Notes under the pieces: model-generated
The model's database searches: none
Seen by the model: the letters and a program-made list of their open reading frames with translations, nothing else
What the model was told of the DNA's origin: nothing
Shown here: piece by piece, positions 1 to 11,345 of the stretch
Position numbering within the stretch: the first letter of the stretch is position 1
How the letters are laid out: every line of letters starts with the position of its first letter
Position numbers and translations under genes: made by a program
NCBI GenBank assembly: GCA_049724395.1
Contig: JAUGWO010000115.1
Span: forward strand, 79,870 to 143,869
DNA: 64,000 nt
Direction of reading: 5' to 3'
Source: Spongospora subterranea f. sp. subterranea
Taxonomy: Eukaryota; Endomyxa: Phytomyxea; Phytomyxea; Plasmodiophorida

Positions 1-1
1 A

Positions 2-268
2 AGCGCCTTATCCGACAATGAATCCGAATTTCGGGACAGTAATCAAATTCAAGAACAGAGTACTCGTTTCGATAGCTACTCATCTAGGCAGGACGATTCA
101 TTTGCGTTTAACACGTTGCAATATCAAGAAGACGCGTTGTCCATGAGACCATCGCCATCTGTCGATGGGAGTTCTTCCTTTTACCATGCACATGAATCGC
201 GATCTGTCTCCGCACCTGTTGCCGCCAAACTCGGATCAGACACCCAAGAATGCCAGTCCGCCGTTTGA
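2..268 (+). CDS. C-terminal end of an unknown gene, cut by the window edge
   Basis: The frame is open from base 2 to a TGA stop at 266-268 (about 88 residues). The peptide is hydrophilic, rich in Ser, Asp, Gln and Glu, and has no recognisable domain, as expected of a disordered protein tail. The 5' part lies outside the window. A competing frame at 165-368 has an upstream stop at 144-146 and is less convincing. I cannot name the gene. Confidence 0.4.
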   Translation, partial: SALSDNESEFRDSNQIQEQSTRFDSYSSRQDDSFAFNTLQYQEDALSMRPSPSVDGSSSFYHAHESRSVSAPVAAKLGSDTQECQSAV

Positions 269-535
269 CGACGATGACGTTGAAGTGGAATGCTTCAGCG
301 ATGATCCCAGCGCCGACGAGAGTGCCCTCGATTCGTTTGACGTTGTCTATGATGTTAAATTAATATGATTATCTGAATATGGTCAACATATGCTGGTTCA
401 CCCAAAGTTGTGTAGAGAAAGATGATCAGACCCATGCAATGTTATCTCATCGTGTTGCCCTTTGTTGGCCACATTCCCTGGCACGTTGCAAATCATTTTC
501 CATTTATTGGTTGCAACGGCTGCTCATTGTTTATT

Positions 536-1704
536 CTATGTGGTGCGTTTCCATGGATGTAGGGAGTAATCGGCGACTTCGAACGTGCTAAAGACGCATT
601 GCTTGACGGGGTAGATGGCTTCCTTGACGCAAATTGCTGCCTTATTCAGTGGCCAGATCATCAGCGATACGATTAAAGCAGTCGACCTTTCCATGAACTC
701 AATACACGGTCGAAGAATATCTCGAAATAAGTATATCAGATAGAGAATGCCAATTAGGGTCCCAATAACGATAGCAGCTGTCAGCAATATCTCGTTCTGA
801 GTCGGCCCTCGATTTGTTGTGTTTTCATCGGGAATATTAGATTCGAATGTAAGCAGGCCGTTGCGGTCCAGCTTTCGGAGGCGGTGATGGATGACTCCAT
901 TGACTAAATCGACCAGTAGGAGCGACATTATTCTCGGCGGCCACATTTCTCCCCTCAACCAACGATAATATTTGAGGGGACGGATCGATCACGAGTACCC
1001 GACTAGTGTTGGCCAATAGCTATGTGCACTTCCATCATCACGGCCGCACCATGATCACTGAACGGCTATCCCCAATATTATCATGATCGTGATCCTGTCA
1101 ACCAGAATATTTGTTCGATTGGCCCGACGGCAACGACAAATTCTTGAGCTAAATCACACAAACCCGCCCGCCATTGTCAGAACTATGTCTGGAGTTGTCG
1201 ATAGTAAACAACAACCAAATGTCGTATTTATTGGGATCACAGTTGAATCGATGATTCAAGAATGAACAATCTAGAAGATCAGGAACCACCAGGCGACTAC
1301 TGTACGTCGGAATGATGAAGGCGAAATCGTCATGACATGAAATAGGTATAGCGACTATAGAAGTCATGACGGCTTCGCTTCCTTGGTTCCCATAACGGTT
1401 CCATGTTGTTAGGACGAGTTGGCCTCCCATTTTCCGGAGTGATTTACGCTCACGTTCGTTTCTTTGGATCCCAGAACACAACTTTCGTGACGGCAATACC
1501 TTGGACAATCCCAGACATAGTATCTGACAAGAACCCTTCCCCAAATCTTGAAGTTTTAGAATCCATTCGAGTGATATCTGGCCAAAACCCGACCACTTTT
1601 CTAGATAATGATCTTGCCATACGGAGCATGTCTATTGCAGTGCACCGTTTGGTGTTCGGTGACCTTGAACGATCGTTCGACACTTGAGATTTAACCAAAC
1701 ACAA
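536..1704 (-). CDS. Probable spliced membrane-protein gene, unassigned
   Basis: Three stretches of plausible coding sequence lie in a row on the minus strand. The last (958-536) has a clear hydrophobic helix (LLTAAIVIGTLIGILYLIYL) followed by basic and aromatic residues up to a stop. The first (1704-1454) ends in a GTGAGC donor, and a CTAAC branch-like site and AG acceptors follow within about 70 nt. The region between (about 1376-1150) is Cys-containing and would be extracellular. This suggests a protein with a long ectodomain and a membrane helix near the C-terminus. The start and the 1150-958 junction are unresolved. The gene converges with the fragment at the left edge. Confidence 0.35.
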
Positions 1705-1944
1705 TGTATCTACGGTGATATAGCACCCCTTTCCTGTTCAAAATGAAAATACGAAGCGAATTAAGAGCTTTGAGCTGGCAGTAAATTTTTCTCTTTCAAC
1801 ACATTAATAGTGTAATAATACTGAAATCGATATACACAAATTACAGTTCTGTGAAATTTGGTCGTAATCTATCGATGAACAACATAGTCGACGAGTTCTA
1901 CAGATAGAATGGGCAATTTTTCGTGTTGAAATGATATCAATAAA

Positions 1945-3540
1945 TTATAGTCTCGCTAGAGGTACAGTTGGATCACCAGATGGTCGCACTGTCACGTCAA
2001 TAGATGGCGCAATGGATGAGGATCGACTCGGTGCGACAAACGCTAATTGATCATGAAGAATACGGTGTAGATGCGACATGGCTTTGCCTGATGGAATCCA
2101 ATCCCGGTATGATCGCCGAAGACCTTCAACATCGAATCGCTCATCAGCGGCAGCCTGATCCATCATCCAACGCAATCGCGACCTAATGTATCAGGTTTGA
2201 AAAAGGAAATGATAGTGGGACAGATCAAACTGAAACTGACGGATCCGCAAACAACTTGAGCAAATAATTCGCGACGATTGAAATCGAATCAAGAAATAGC
2301 CCTTCGATGTTGAACCACACTTTAAAGCAACACCGAAACACAGATACAAAAAACCCCAACTTTCTCGATGACGATTACCTGATAAAGTATGTGTTCAAAT
2401 CGGAATAATAAAAAGCATCATTCAGATAAATGGCCCAATGTGCGCTTGTGTGCTGCGCCAGTGCGGATTCCGCCTGGTCGGTGTTGGATGCCGCCACTGG
2501 CGCGCTCAGCACCCATTCTGCAGCCAGATCATAAACTCCCCGTTCCTCGTGTATAGTTGTGTGCGAACCGCGTCGATCGAAGAACGACCCTCGATAGAAC
2601 CCGCTCAGATGCGGTAATAGATCGGACTGTTCTGAGCGAAGATTTCGCCATTCCAGGCAGAAGGCGACCAGTCGTACCGGAAATCCATCACTCTCATCGG
2701 TCGTGTAAATGGCACGTAACAGATTGGGATGACTTGTAACAGAATGGATGGCCGACGAGAACAACGGTACGACACTGTCCATATAGGCGCAGATGGCGAT
2801 AATACGGACTTGGGCGGTCAACAGTCGGGTGATGGCGTGTAGAGATCGGGAGGCGACGGCGGCGTATGGGTGGCCCAATGAGAATAGCTCAGTTGTGGCC
2901 GGGAACTGATCTGTGGGCAGATCCGGAAATGGACCATGATGCACACCGGCCATACACAATAGGCCCAAATGACTTTGACGCCCGGGAGCAATCCACCCTT
3001 GATCAAGGAGCGCCTCCATTAAAAGACCCGCCAAAACAACTGACCACAGCAGATTCAGGTAGACAGACAGGAATTGCCTTAGAAAACAATCAAAAAGAGA
3101 ATGTCTAGCAATTTTCGTCCCATATTATAGCGCTCTTGGCGCTGAGAAAAAAGACTCAATCAAAAACGGGCTTGTGTGTCATGTACCTCCTTGAGAATGA
3201 GCCGCCACTAATAGCGCATCGCATTCCCGGATTGATCGTTCATATTCGGGAAGATGCTCCAACAGATAGTCATTCAATCTAAGGACAGTACATGTCAACT
3301 TTAGATTTGATATTTGAGAATCACACGCGTTGGAGATCGAACAAGACATTCCGAATGGTGCTGATAATGAGGTTGAGTACCTTGAATCAACTAAACCGTG
3401 CCCAAAAAGGCTGATATGAGTCAGATCGATCGCGTTTTGATCTGACACGGCCAGACGCTGTCTGACGGCGGCGCCCATCGACCGCGCCAAGCTCATCGAC
3501 ATTGTGGATGGCGACCAGCTGAACATCCTTTCCCTCCAAG
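1945..3540 (-). CDS. YML020W-type alpha/beta hydrolase, multi-exon
   Basis: The exons I can support are 1945-2182, 2379-3039, 3187-3278 and 3381 to about 3540, joined by introns of 196, 147 and 102 nt. All are GT-AG and restore frame exactly. The joined protein carries the serine-hydrolase nucleophile elbow AHSQG, with VVLAGLLMEALL just after it, preceded by LPEYERSIRECDALLVA. Later come LLCMAGVHHGPFPDLP, an AYMDSVVPLFS segment and HPNLLRAIY, the usual order in the family typified by yeast YML020W (function poorly known, probably a lipid or ester hydrolase). The acidic and histidine members of the triad were not located with certainty. N-terminal exons upstream of 3540, perhaps as far as 4370, could not be resolved. 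The stop is at 1945. Confidence 0.75.
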
Positions 3541-4639
3541 AACCGCCCATCCGTGAATCCCTGAGTTTCATCGTTGAACAGTATAAAACGCCAGAAAAAC
3601 TCAGAATTAAAGACAAAAAAACAGCCAATGGTCGCGATAACACAATCTCATGCACTTTTATCAACTCAACAAAAACAAGGAGAACCAGCTTCAAAAAATA
3701 TACTGAGACTACGAAAATCAATGAACACGGATCAACCTGAAAGCCTAACAATGACAAACACACCATAATTGTTGCAGACAAAAATATACGAACCGATAAC
3801 GAGAACTTTTCGAATGGGGCGCGGAGACGGGGATCGGAACGGCCCAATCGACAGCAGATAGGTTTGAAGGCGGGCGATTACTGAATCGGATTGCACAACA
3901 GGACGAGCGCTGTGATTTACTGGGGGTTATTTTTTTTTCAAACACGATGACGATGTGGTATTGTACGGTTGGCGGCGATATCCCGGGGCTATCAAACGCG
4001 ATCGGGGTCGTAAGCGAACAGACAACGCCTCCCCAGACACCATTTAAATCCTGGAAGTTCTGGAGAGATGGCTGCAAGAGGGGTTAGCGGTGGGAGCGCA
4101 TCCTGAGAACTGGGGATGGGATGGCGACAAAATGGAGCGCGGACTCCCACTCCCCCACCGGTGACCATCTCCAACACCATTACATTGGGGGAGAAACCGA
4201 TCAACCCGATTCGGTTTATTCCTCTGGATATCACCCCAATCTCCCGTGTTTGTGCTGAAAAATGTGCTGAGATGTGAGCCCAATGCCGACCCTAGTTTAG
4301 TTGACGCCAATATCGGGAATCCAATGACCCCATTCAACTCGGCCACTTTACTCGATTTCTCACCCGGCACCCACCGCTGAAAAAATGATTAATATCACGC
4401 TGAAAACGTTTTCTTGTCGGAATCCCATCGGTATCAACTTCCGAAATTGATCATATTTTATTCATTGACGAAGACGAGGGAGCAGCAGATAAATGCTTTT
4501 GTGAACCAGTGTTTGAAGCGTGTCTTTTTGGGATCTCGTTAAAGCGGCCTGCATATATCAACAACACAGCATCAACAAGCTCTCGACATGGTTGCACCCT
4601 GACGGCGCCCAGAGAACACAATCGGCAAGAACATCAACT

Positions 4640-5053
4640 GTAGCGGGAACCGGAACCTGTTTCTCGACGAATTGTGTCAGGGGTCGTGACGCAACGGCGA
4701 GGGGGTGGCGAAATTTGTATTCTTCTGATGAGAAAGCCATCGTTGTTCTAGGCAATCAGGACTTTATTAGAACTTGAACGCAAGACGAGATATATTCCGT
4801 CACATTACAACGATGCCGAATGAAGCCGACAACAGGCGCCGACAAAACCGGTGTCAGGAAATGTGACGGAATATATCTCGTCTTGCGTTCAAGTTCTGAT
4901 AAAGTCCTGCTTGCCTAGAACAACGATGACTTCCTATATCTAAGGTGATAATCTAACTGTCTCATCAGAAGAATACAAATTTCGCCACCCCCTCGCCGTT
5001 GCGTCACAACCCGTGACACGGATCGTCGAGAAACAGGTTCCGGTTCCCGCTAC
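4640..5053. repeat. Large foldback hairpin
   Basis: Bases 4640-4806 are repeated in inverted orientation at 4860-5053, so the arms can pair over about 165 bp around a loop of about 53 nt. The right arm is longer because it has an internal insertion of about 27 nt near 4930-4960. The arms carry a few mismatches. No transposase is visible inside. The best reading is a foldback or MITE-like element, or an inverted duplication. The open frame inside reads through the arms and is not a gene. Confidence 0.8.
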
Positions 5054-5839
5054 ACAACCACAAACCTCGACAGATAATTATGCAGAACTGAAATGATTAA
5101 GAAGGTACCTCTATGTTTTACATATGTCACTCCGTTCTCAGATTCTGTCGACCAATGCGCCATCAGAAAACAGAGCGATACTTGCGTTGTGTTTGATATT
5201 TTACGTTTGCTTATCGCTGCGACAAACGAGCAGGGTCTCGACCGTTGCATTCGTATTGCCCACACCTGGAGTGCCTTTTCTGAGTCTTTTTGTGGTTTCA
5301 CTCTGTTAGGGGAATGTATTTCATTACGCGGCTCAATCTGGTCACGCCCTGCGATGGGTCGCTATTTCTTTTTGCAAACAAGGCTGTCACAAACCCCAGA
5401 CTATGCACAGAAGAGCCCGTGCGAACACGTTTTCGCATTATGTCAAATTTTTGATCGTGAATTTATCGTTCGTGGATTCTGTCAATATTCCGATAAAAAA
5501 TCAACAGTTTTTCGAATCGGCGTATCGAACTAACCTTAATCCAGGCGGACGTGCCGGGAAAGGATACTTCAATACCATATCTGCGTTCATTGAAAGCAAA
5601 TATCGTTTTACTCCCAAGCGATACAGGGTTGGGTTAAGAATTGCTTCTTATGATGATACTGAGATCGCTGTTCAGGCCAACTATTTGGCTTCGTTCTGCC
5701 CATTATTACCTAAGTCGCGGTGGGTATGCGGAATATCCCGATTTCAGAAATGGATTTTTGCGATCAAATTACGTCGTTGGAGCATTTTCGTATATTGGTT
5801 ATCAAGGCGCTGCATGATCCTAGTGAAAATAACGTCAAG
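5054..5839. other. Stretch without a recognised gene
   Basis: Two overlapping plus-strand open frames (5093-5533 and 5403-5870) run here but resemble no family I recognise, and their composition is not clearly coding. The stretch sits between a foldback repeat and a mariner remnant and may be older decayed transposon sequence, for example its missing N-terminal part. Confidence 0.3.
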
Positions 5840-6960
5840 GCGACGGCGCAAAGAAATATCACTTTCATGATCTAGCGGTTACTATTGCCTGTTCGATAGG
5901 GTTCCTGTAGTGCCCGACCAAAGTGTCTCTCTTGTACCGTTTTTGTTCATTCTCTCTTTTTTGGTATCTAATACATGGATCCACTTTCACCGAAAAAAGA
6001 TGTGGTATATTGGGGAAAGGTGGAGAATCGGTGGAAGTGGATGAGTGTATTAGATGCCAAAAAGAGAGAATGAACAAAAGGATCAAACGGTACAAGAGAG
6101 GACACTACGACAGGAACCCTATCGAACAGGCAAGGGAAAGCGCTACATCACGAAAGTGATGTTTCTTGCGCCGTCGCTCGTCCTCGATGGAATTATTCCA
6201 GAAACAAATGGTTTGACGGAAAAGCGGGGAATCTGGCCGTTTGTCCAACAGGAGCCGGCAAAGCGTTCCAGTAAAGTAGATTTAGCTGGAACTATGGAGA
6301 CAAAGAACACGAACGTGGACAAACGTGAGTATCGAAAAAAGATCATTGAGAAAGTATTTCGATCGAAGCGAAATGGTCCCGATCAAATATGGACACCCAA
6401 TTTTGATGCAACAAGTCAATGCAGAACCTCATATCGATCCGCTCGACGGTGAATTCGTTGTAGCCGTTCAAGAAACGTTCAGAATGCTGTATCCGAGGGA
6501 TTGACGAGCTCATTGCCCCTGTCGACGCTGCATTCAAAGAACTGTCAAATGCAAACCCTAAACAACTTTTTATCGCACCAACAACGCATGATCGAAACGA
6601 TGAAAACCAAAGGAGGCAACGGATACCGATTGCCTTATATTGGGCAAGGATCGACTGGAGCGCGCTGGGGAGCTCCCAGTTTATTTGATTTGTGATCTGA
6701 CACTTTTTAAAGAGACAGTTGAAATCGTTAATGCCGCCGAAAACAAGAACGTTGATTGAAATGCAAAGACTTATACCGATATTATATACAACGTACGACC
6801 ATTCTGAAACCGCTGCGACGAACTCGCCGTCGAGCGAATCAAAATGAGGTTTTGCATTATCTCGTTGTATTAAAAAGGGTGGCCAATATTTGATCGGGAC
6901 CATCTCGTTTTGATTGGATGAACAGTATTCAAAAGGACACTTAACAGTGAACAACTGGCC
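5838..6960. mobile_element. Tc1/mariner-like DNA transposon remnant with inverted copies
   Basis: The plus-strand frame 6054-6452 matches the middle of a Tc1/mariner transposase of the protist/oomycete type: KRYITKVMFLAP, then GIWPFVQQEPAKRSSK, AGTMETK and a decayed second catalytic-Asp block (NAEPHIDPLDGEF). C-terminal matches (MIETMKTKGGNGYRLPYIG) follow to about 6695. The block around the third Asp is missing from the plus copy. From 6960 back to about 6705 the minus strand holds a second piece with the second-Asp motif intact (QRDNAKPHFDSLDGEF). The 5' side is itself a hairpin: 5840-5992 pairs with 6029-6177. Frames change several times and catalytic residues are lost, so it cannot be an active transposon. 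Confidence 0.75.
5840..6177. repeat. Inverted repeat within the mariner remnant
   Basis: The arms 5840-5992 and 6029-6177 are imperfect inverted copies of about 150 bp around a 36-nt loop. The right arm encodes the start of the transposase fragment and the left arm is its reversed copy, so the hairpin arose by inverted duplication of transposon sequence. Confidence 0.75.
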
Positions 6961-7174
6961 ACGACACTTATCTGTGGACAGAGGGGCTACTTCCTACCAA
7001 ACCTAGGGGTTTGACCGGTCGCCAGCAATTTTTTTTTTCGGGCCAGGTCCGTCTCAAGAAGTGTGGCGTCCTGGCGCCGGCCACCTGCTTAAACGAGTGG
7101 ACCATGGTCCTTTTTAAATGACGAATGCTATGTCGTCCCCTCTGAACAATATTTCCGATTTCATATCACAGTTT

Positions 7175-7340
7175 GACAGTCCGCAGCTCCGCAGCTTCCT
7201 ACAATCCTCATAGTCATAGTGGGGTACACTACAAGGGCCGCGCGCTACTGTAGACAGACAGTCCGCAGACTCCGCAGCTTCCTACGATCCTCATAGTCAT
7301 CATAGTGGGGTCCACTACAAGGGCCGCGCGCTACTGTAGT
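7175..7340 (+). repeat. Tandem duplication, about 80-bp unit
   Basis: A unit beginning GACAGTCCGCAG and ending CGCGCTACTGTAG occurs at about 7175-7253 and again at 7257-7340, with small indels. It lies just upstream of the REEP-like gene, so it could touch its promoter. Related CAGTCCG-type words recur at 15340-15490 and 26670-26690. Confidence 0.75.
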
Positions 7341-7433
7341 GCTGTATGAACATTGAACATGCGGACTGCAGTGTATGAACATCTCACTTTACTGCTTTAT
7401 TCGCCGTAATAACCAACAGCGTTTGGATTGGCA

Positions 7434-8622
7434 ATGACTTTGGGGTCGGACGACGTGGATGATGACGTCGGGAGCGGATCGTCTCCTGTAAAACGGAATC
7501 CTGCTCTCTCTGCCCTTGATAATGTCGCTAATAGCCTGGCGCGAATGGCGTCGCCTGAACCAGTCCGTTTGAACCAGGTCCTGGAACAGTGGGTTCACAG
7601 CTCTTCCGGTTCTAATCGCTATTTATTTAGCTCGATCGCCGTCTAGAGCAATATGGTAAACATGAACTTTTGACAAGAACCTTTCTACGTTATATTTTGT
7701 TTTTCTGATCGGCATCAATGTTGTGCTAGTTCTTCTAATCGTCCAATGTTGCGGTTTGATAGCGCTGTGATATCTCCTTTGCAGGTGTGCTGAATGAACT
7801 TGAATCGAGCACTGGAATCCGAAAATCGCATTGGCTAGTCTTAGCTGCCATATTCGCTATGGCCTTCGTATGTTTCTTTAATTGCGCTTTGCTGCATTGA
7901 TTAAGCTGTAACTCAACTTTCAGATTTTATTCGGATTCGGGGCGAATGCTCTCTGGTAATATTTTTAAATGCTTTTCCGAATTCATTGATTGTAATTGCT
8001 TTTTCTTTCAGCGAATGGATTGGTTTCATTTATCCGGTTTACGCGTCGTTCAAGTGTTTAGAGGACGACTCAATCAACCGTGAAGCAGTTAGCGCATGGC
8101 TCATCTATTGGGTGACTTCCCGCATTTTTACTTCCGCTTTATGTGTTCATATTATTTGCAGATCGTGTTTGGTGTCAGCCATACATATGAGTTTGTTGCC
8201 GATTCCATTTTGTCGAGGTATCGTCATGTTCAAACAAAAGTGTTCGCGAATGGGTTATTCTTTGCTTTTTTAACTCTGATTCAATTTCAGGTGCATTGTA
8301 CCAATCTTGGAAATCCTAATAGTGCTTTTTTTGTTAACATAGGTTTCCGTTTTATTACCCCTTAAAGGTTGTGTTTGTATTGTGGTGTTTGTTGCCTCAC
8401 TACCGGGGCGCAGCCATCATATATTCGATGTGGCTGCAACCGGCCCTATGCTGGCTACAACCACGTATTGACATCGCACAATCGGATCTGACCCATGTTG
8501 CTCGCAATTCAGTCAATGCAGTCTGCGTTCATCTGCGGGCTTCTTTTTCAGCCAGCATGCGTCGATACCCAGCGGTCCGTTACCTGACTTTGTCCATACT
8601 GTCTCTTGAGCTGGTTTTCTAG
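7434..8622 (+). CDS. REEP/HVA22/Yop1 (TB2/DP1) family ER-membrane-shaping protein
   Basis: Seven exons give a 244-residue protein: 7434-7592, 7631-7655, 7785-7867, 7924-7955, 8012-8111, 8162-8217 and 8343-8622. All introns are GT-AG (38, 129, 56, 56, 50 and 125 nt) and all phases agree. Family landmarks appear in order: LDRRLEQY and LNELESSTGIRKSHW, a first hydrophobic hairpin, FGFGANALCEWIGFIYPVYA, SAWLIYWVIFG, then FPFYYPLKVVFVLWCLLPHY and GAAIIYSMWLQP. Members insert as hairpins in ER membranes and bend tubules. The N-terminal 55 residues and the C-terminal tail are outside the conserved core and hydrophilic. The first in-frame ATG (7434) was taken as start. The 38-nt first intron is the least certain junction. 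The gene converges with DHFR-TS, 339 bp away. Confidence 0.88.
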
Positions 8623-8961
8623 GTCTCAAAGCTGCTTAAGACTGTGTCCTGATATGGTTCTGTATGTCGAAAGTTTCATCAATAATCTAATATATATATT
8701 CTGTTTCAACGCGCATATCGCTGCGGATGAAGAATCGCGAAGATTACAGTTTGACATAACGGCCCCACAGTACGTTCGTGACATTAGAAAAACGAATGCA
8801 GTATCGTCTCCCTGTTGTAATTTGTTGAATACCAACAGCAGGATTGTCAAACATAGAATGTAATTCAACACAGTAGGTAAATAACTCGACAATTACTATT
8901 GTAAAAACGTCAAACATTATACAGTGTAGTGATAAATCAAAACATGGACGATACCGACATG
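8623..8961. other. Spacer between two convergent genes
   Basis: This 339-bp AT-rich stretch separates the stop codons of the REEP-like gene (+) and DHFR-TS (-). It should hold both 3' UTRs. I see no gene or structural signal in it. Confidence 0.5.
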
Positions 8962-11049
8962 TCACACGGCCATTTCCATTTTGATTGCCGGATATGGATC
9001 GTACCCCGATAGAACAAAGTCGTCAAACTTGAAATTGTCAATATCCGTATTCTTCGTATTGATAGTTAGGGTTGGAAACGGGCGCGGTTGACGTTCAATC
9101 TGTTGTCGTACTGCGTCAACATGGTTACTGTAGACATGCGCATCGCCAAGAACATGAACGAATTCGCCTGGTTTCAGGCCGCAGGCATGTGCCACGATGC
9201 AAGTCAACAAAGAGTAGCTGGCGATATTGAAAGGGACGCCCAGACCCATATCACATGATCGCTGGTACATGAGGCACGACAGCTCACCCATGTTTACGAA
9301 GAACTGGCAGAACATATGGCACGGCGGGAGGGCCATTTGCGTCAGATCTGGGACAATAAAAGAATATCCTCAACTCTAACGCTCATAACAAGGATGAATG
9401 AACTTACCAGTCGGATTCCAGGCAGACATGATGATACGCCGACACGTTGGATCAGTTTTGATGCGCCGGATGACGTCCGCCAATTGGTCGGTTCCCTTGC
9501 CGGTATAATCGTCGCGGCTGGTCGAGTATCTGGCGCCGAAATGGCGCCATTGAAAGCCGTAAACTGGACCCAGATCGCCGACTTTCCCGATGTGGTAAGC
9601 CGACACGGTCCAAATACTCACGGGATCCGTTCCCTTCCCAGATTCGAACTCCTTTTTCGCTCAAAAGATTGCCGTTGGTCGACCCGTTAATAAACCATAG
9701 AAGCTCCTCGACGACGCCGCGCCTATAGATAAATCTACAATGAATGCTTCGAAAGCTCGAACAGAAACATGACGAAATTTGTGATCTTTTTAACACAAAA
9801 CGGGAAGCAAAGATTGCAGAGGGCGATACCAGAAAACACGCTTAGTTGTCAACAAAGGAAACTTGTTATCGCGCAGATTGAATCGCATTGTGGCTCCGAA
9901 TAAGGCGATTGTTCCCGTTCCAGTACGATCCGACCGAATTGAACCTTCGCTCAGGATCTTCCTTATCAAGTCCAAATATTGCTGTTCGTCGTGAACGGGC
10001 GCCAATGATAACATACTTTCCGGACGTCTTATGTAAGTTTGAAACTGAAACGATTCACCGCGTTCTTCCATTATGTCAGAAGATTCAATTTCCTGAATTA
10101 CAGATTAGACCACGTCAAAGTAAACAGGAATCGCTTCGAGTTGCAGATAAAAATTCGATGAAGGAAAAAATATGTTTGATTTCATAGATTTCTGGGAAAA
10201 AATTCAAAAAAAGCACCATTACCTGAAATGGCAAATCGTCGATATGCGGAAAAAACTTGTCGTAAGTTGGATGTTCGGGACGCTCTGTCACTTTGGTCAG
10301 ATGCAGAACAAGGCAATTCGACATCTGAAGCGCCGCTTGAAACAGCACTTCACCTCCGATCACAAACACGCGTTTGATAAGTGGCTGACTTTGGATCCAG
10401 GCCAACGCTGAAACCACGATTCAGAAGATTGTATATCAAAGGTCTATGAAGCTAACCATGCTCCAGACTTGGCGCTGTCTCGACTTTTTGGTTCATTTTC
10501 GTTGGATCGCTAGTCAATCTAGTACACCAACGAAATTCAGTTTGAACGGGGTTGAACTTGGTGGAATATGACACAGCTCGGAAATAATAACGGGCTTCTC
10601 GTCGAGTTGAACCGGCAGCGGTCAACATGGAAATGAACAAAAAAAGAATGTAGCTAAAACTAGAATCTCATCCCAAATCCAACCTAATTAGACACCATAA
10701 TAATTAAAGATTAACATAATTTTGACAGATTACAGATTTGAAAGAAAATTAAACATGAAAAAACCTAAATACACGATATTGAGGCGATTGGGGAGTGGTC
10801 TATGCTTCTCAGGCAATGATAGCCAAGTATTGCTCCCCATGATGACAGCATTATGACCATCACCAACTGTTATGCGCTTGAATCGGCGTAGATCGCTGGG
10901 GATGTGCCAAGGCAATGATCCGCGCGATCCGATCCCCCGAGAAACCGACGAAAACGCGCACACCACTAAAGACAACAGGCGAGATCAGGCGAGAAGATTC
11001 TCCAGCCAAGCGAATTCTTGATACCTTCCAGAGTGAAACTGGGCGTCAT
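8962..11049 (-). CDS. Bifunctional dihydrofolate reductase-thymidylate synthase (DHFR-TS)
   Basis: Seven exons on the minus strand: 11049-11025, 10965-10773, 10518-10457, 10407-10223, 10092-9830, 9722-9408 and 9347-8962. Introns are 59-254 nt with GT-AG ends and matching phases. The DHFR half shows [15 protein letters not shown], a MGSNTW segment, NIVLTSDP and [13 protein letters not shown]. The TS half shows [40 protein letters not shown], the catalytic Cys in [11 protein letters not shown] and the canonical C-terminus [10 protein letters not shown]. Total is about 475 aa, short but normal for the fusion. It makes dTMP and recycles the folate. One extra A in the run at 9583-9585 breaks frame between LPHRE and VGDLGPVYG. 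As everything else is intact, a base-call error or recent mutation is likely. Confidence 0.93.
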
Positions 11050-11345
11050 TGTCAAGTCAACTCGCACAATGTGACCCGTGCAGTCGGACTGCGATAACAG
11101 AGGTGGCGGTATCGCCATTCGTGTCTACGCAGATTTCAATGCAATCTCAGCAGAAATGCTTCCTGGATTTCCAGATCTATCACATAGAAGCTAAGGTGAT
11201 GGAATGATTTTTATTGTGACCGATTACTATGTCCGACATAAGAATCCAGGGTATTAGGACCAGGAAAACACGATGATTTAGTGTTGCAATTTGAGGGCAA
11301 AGGCGATAGAAAGGGAAAAACATTAAAATATATTAAGATTATGGC
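11050..11345. other. Short spacer upstream of DHFR-TS
   Basis: This 296-bp stretch between the stop of the phosducin-like gene and the ATG of DHFR-TS, both on the minus strand, must contain the DHFR-TS promoter and the upstream gene's 3' end. No TATA-like or other defined site stands out. Confidence 0.4.

Noticed and set aside
536-1704. EMC1-type or beta-propeller membrane protein identity
   Set aside because: A few short words looked similar, but no ordered run of family motifs could be found, so it was left unnamed.
2557-3108. Plus-strand open frames
   Set aside because: They are antisense to the well-supported hydrolase exons.
4520-4777. Small plus-strand gene
   Set aside because: Most of the frame lies within one arm of the foldback repeat, and the opposite strand is equally open.
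9316-9690. Plus-strand open frame of 124 codons
   Set aside because: It is antisense to thymidylate synthase exons 6 and 7.
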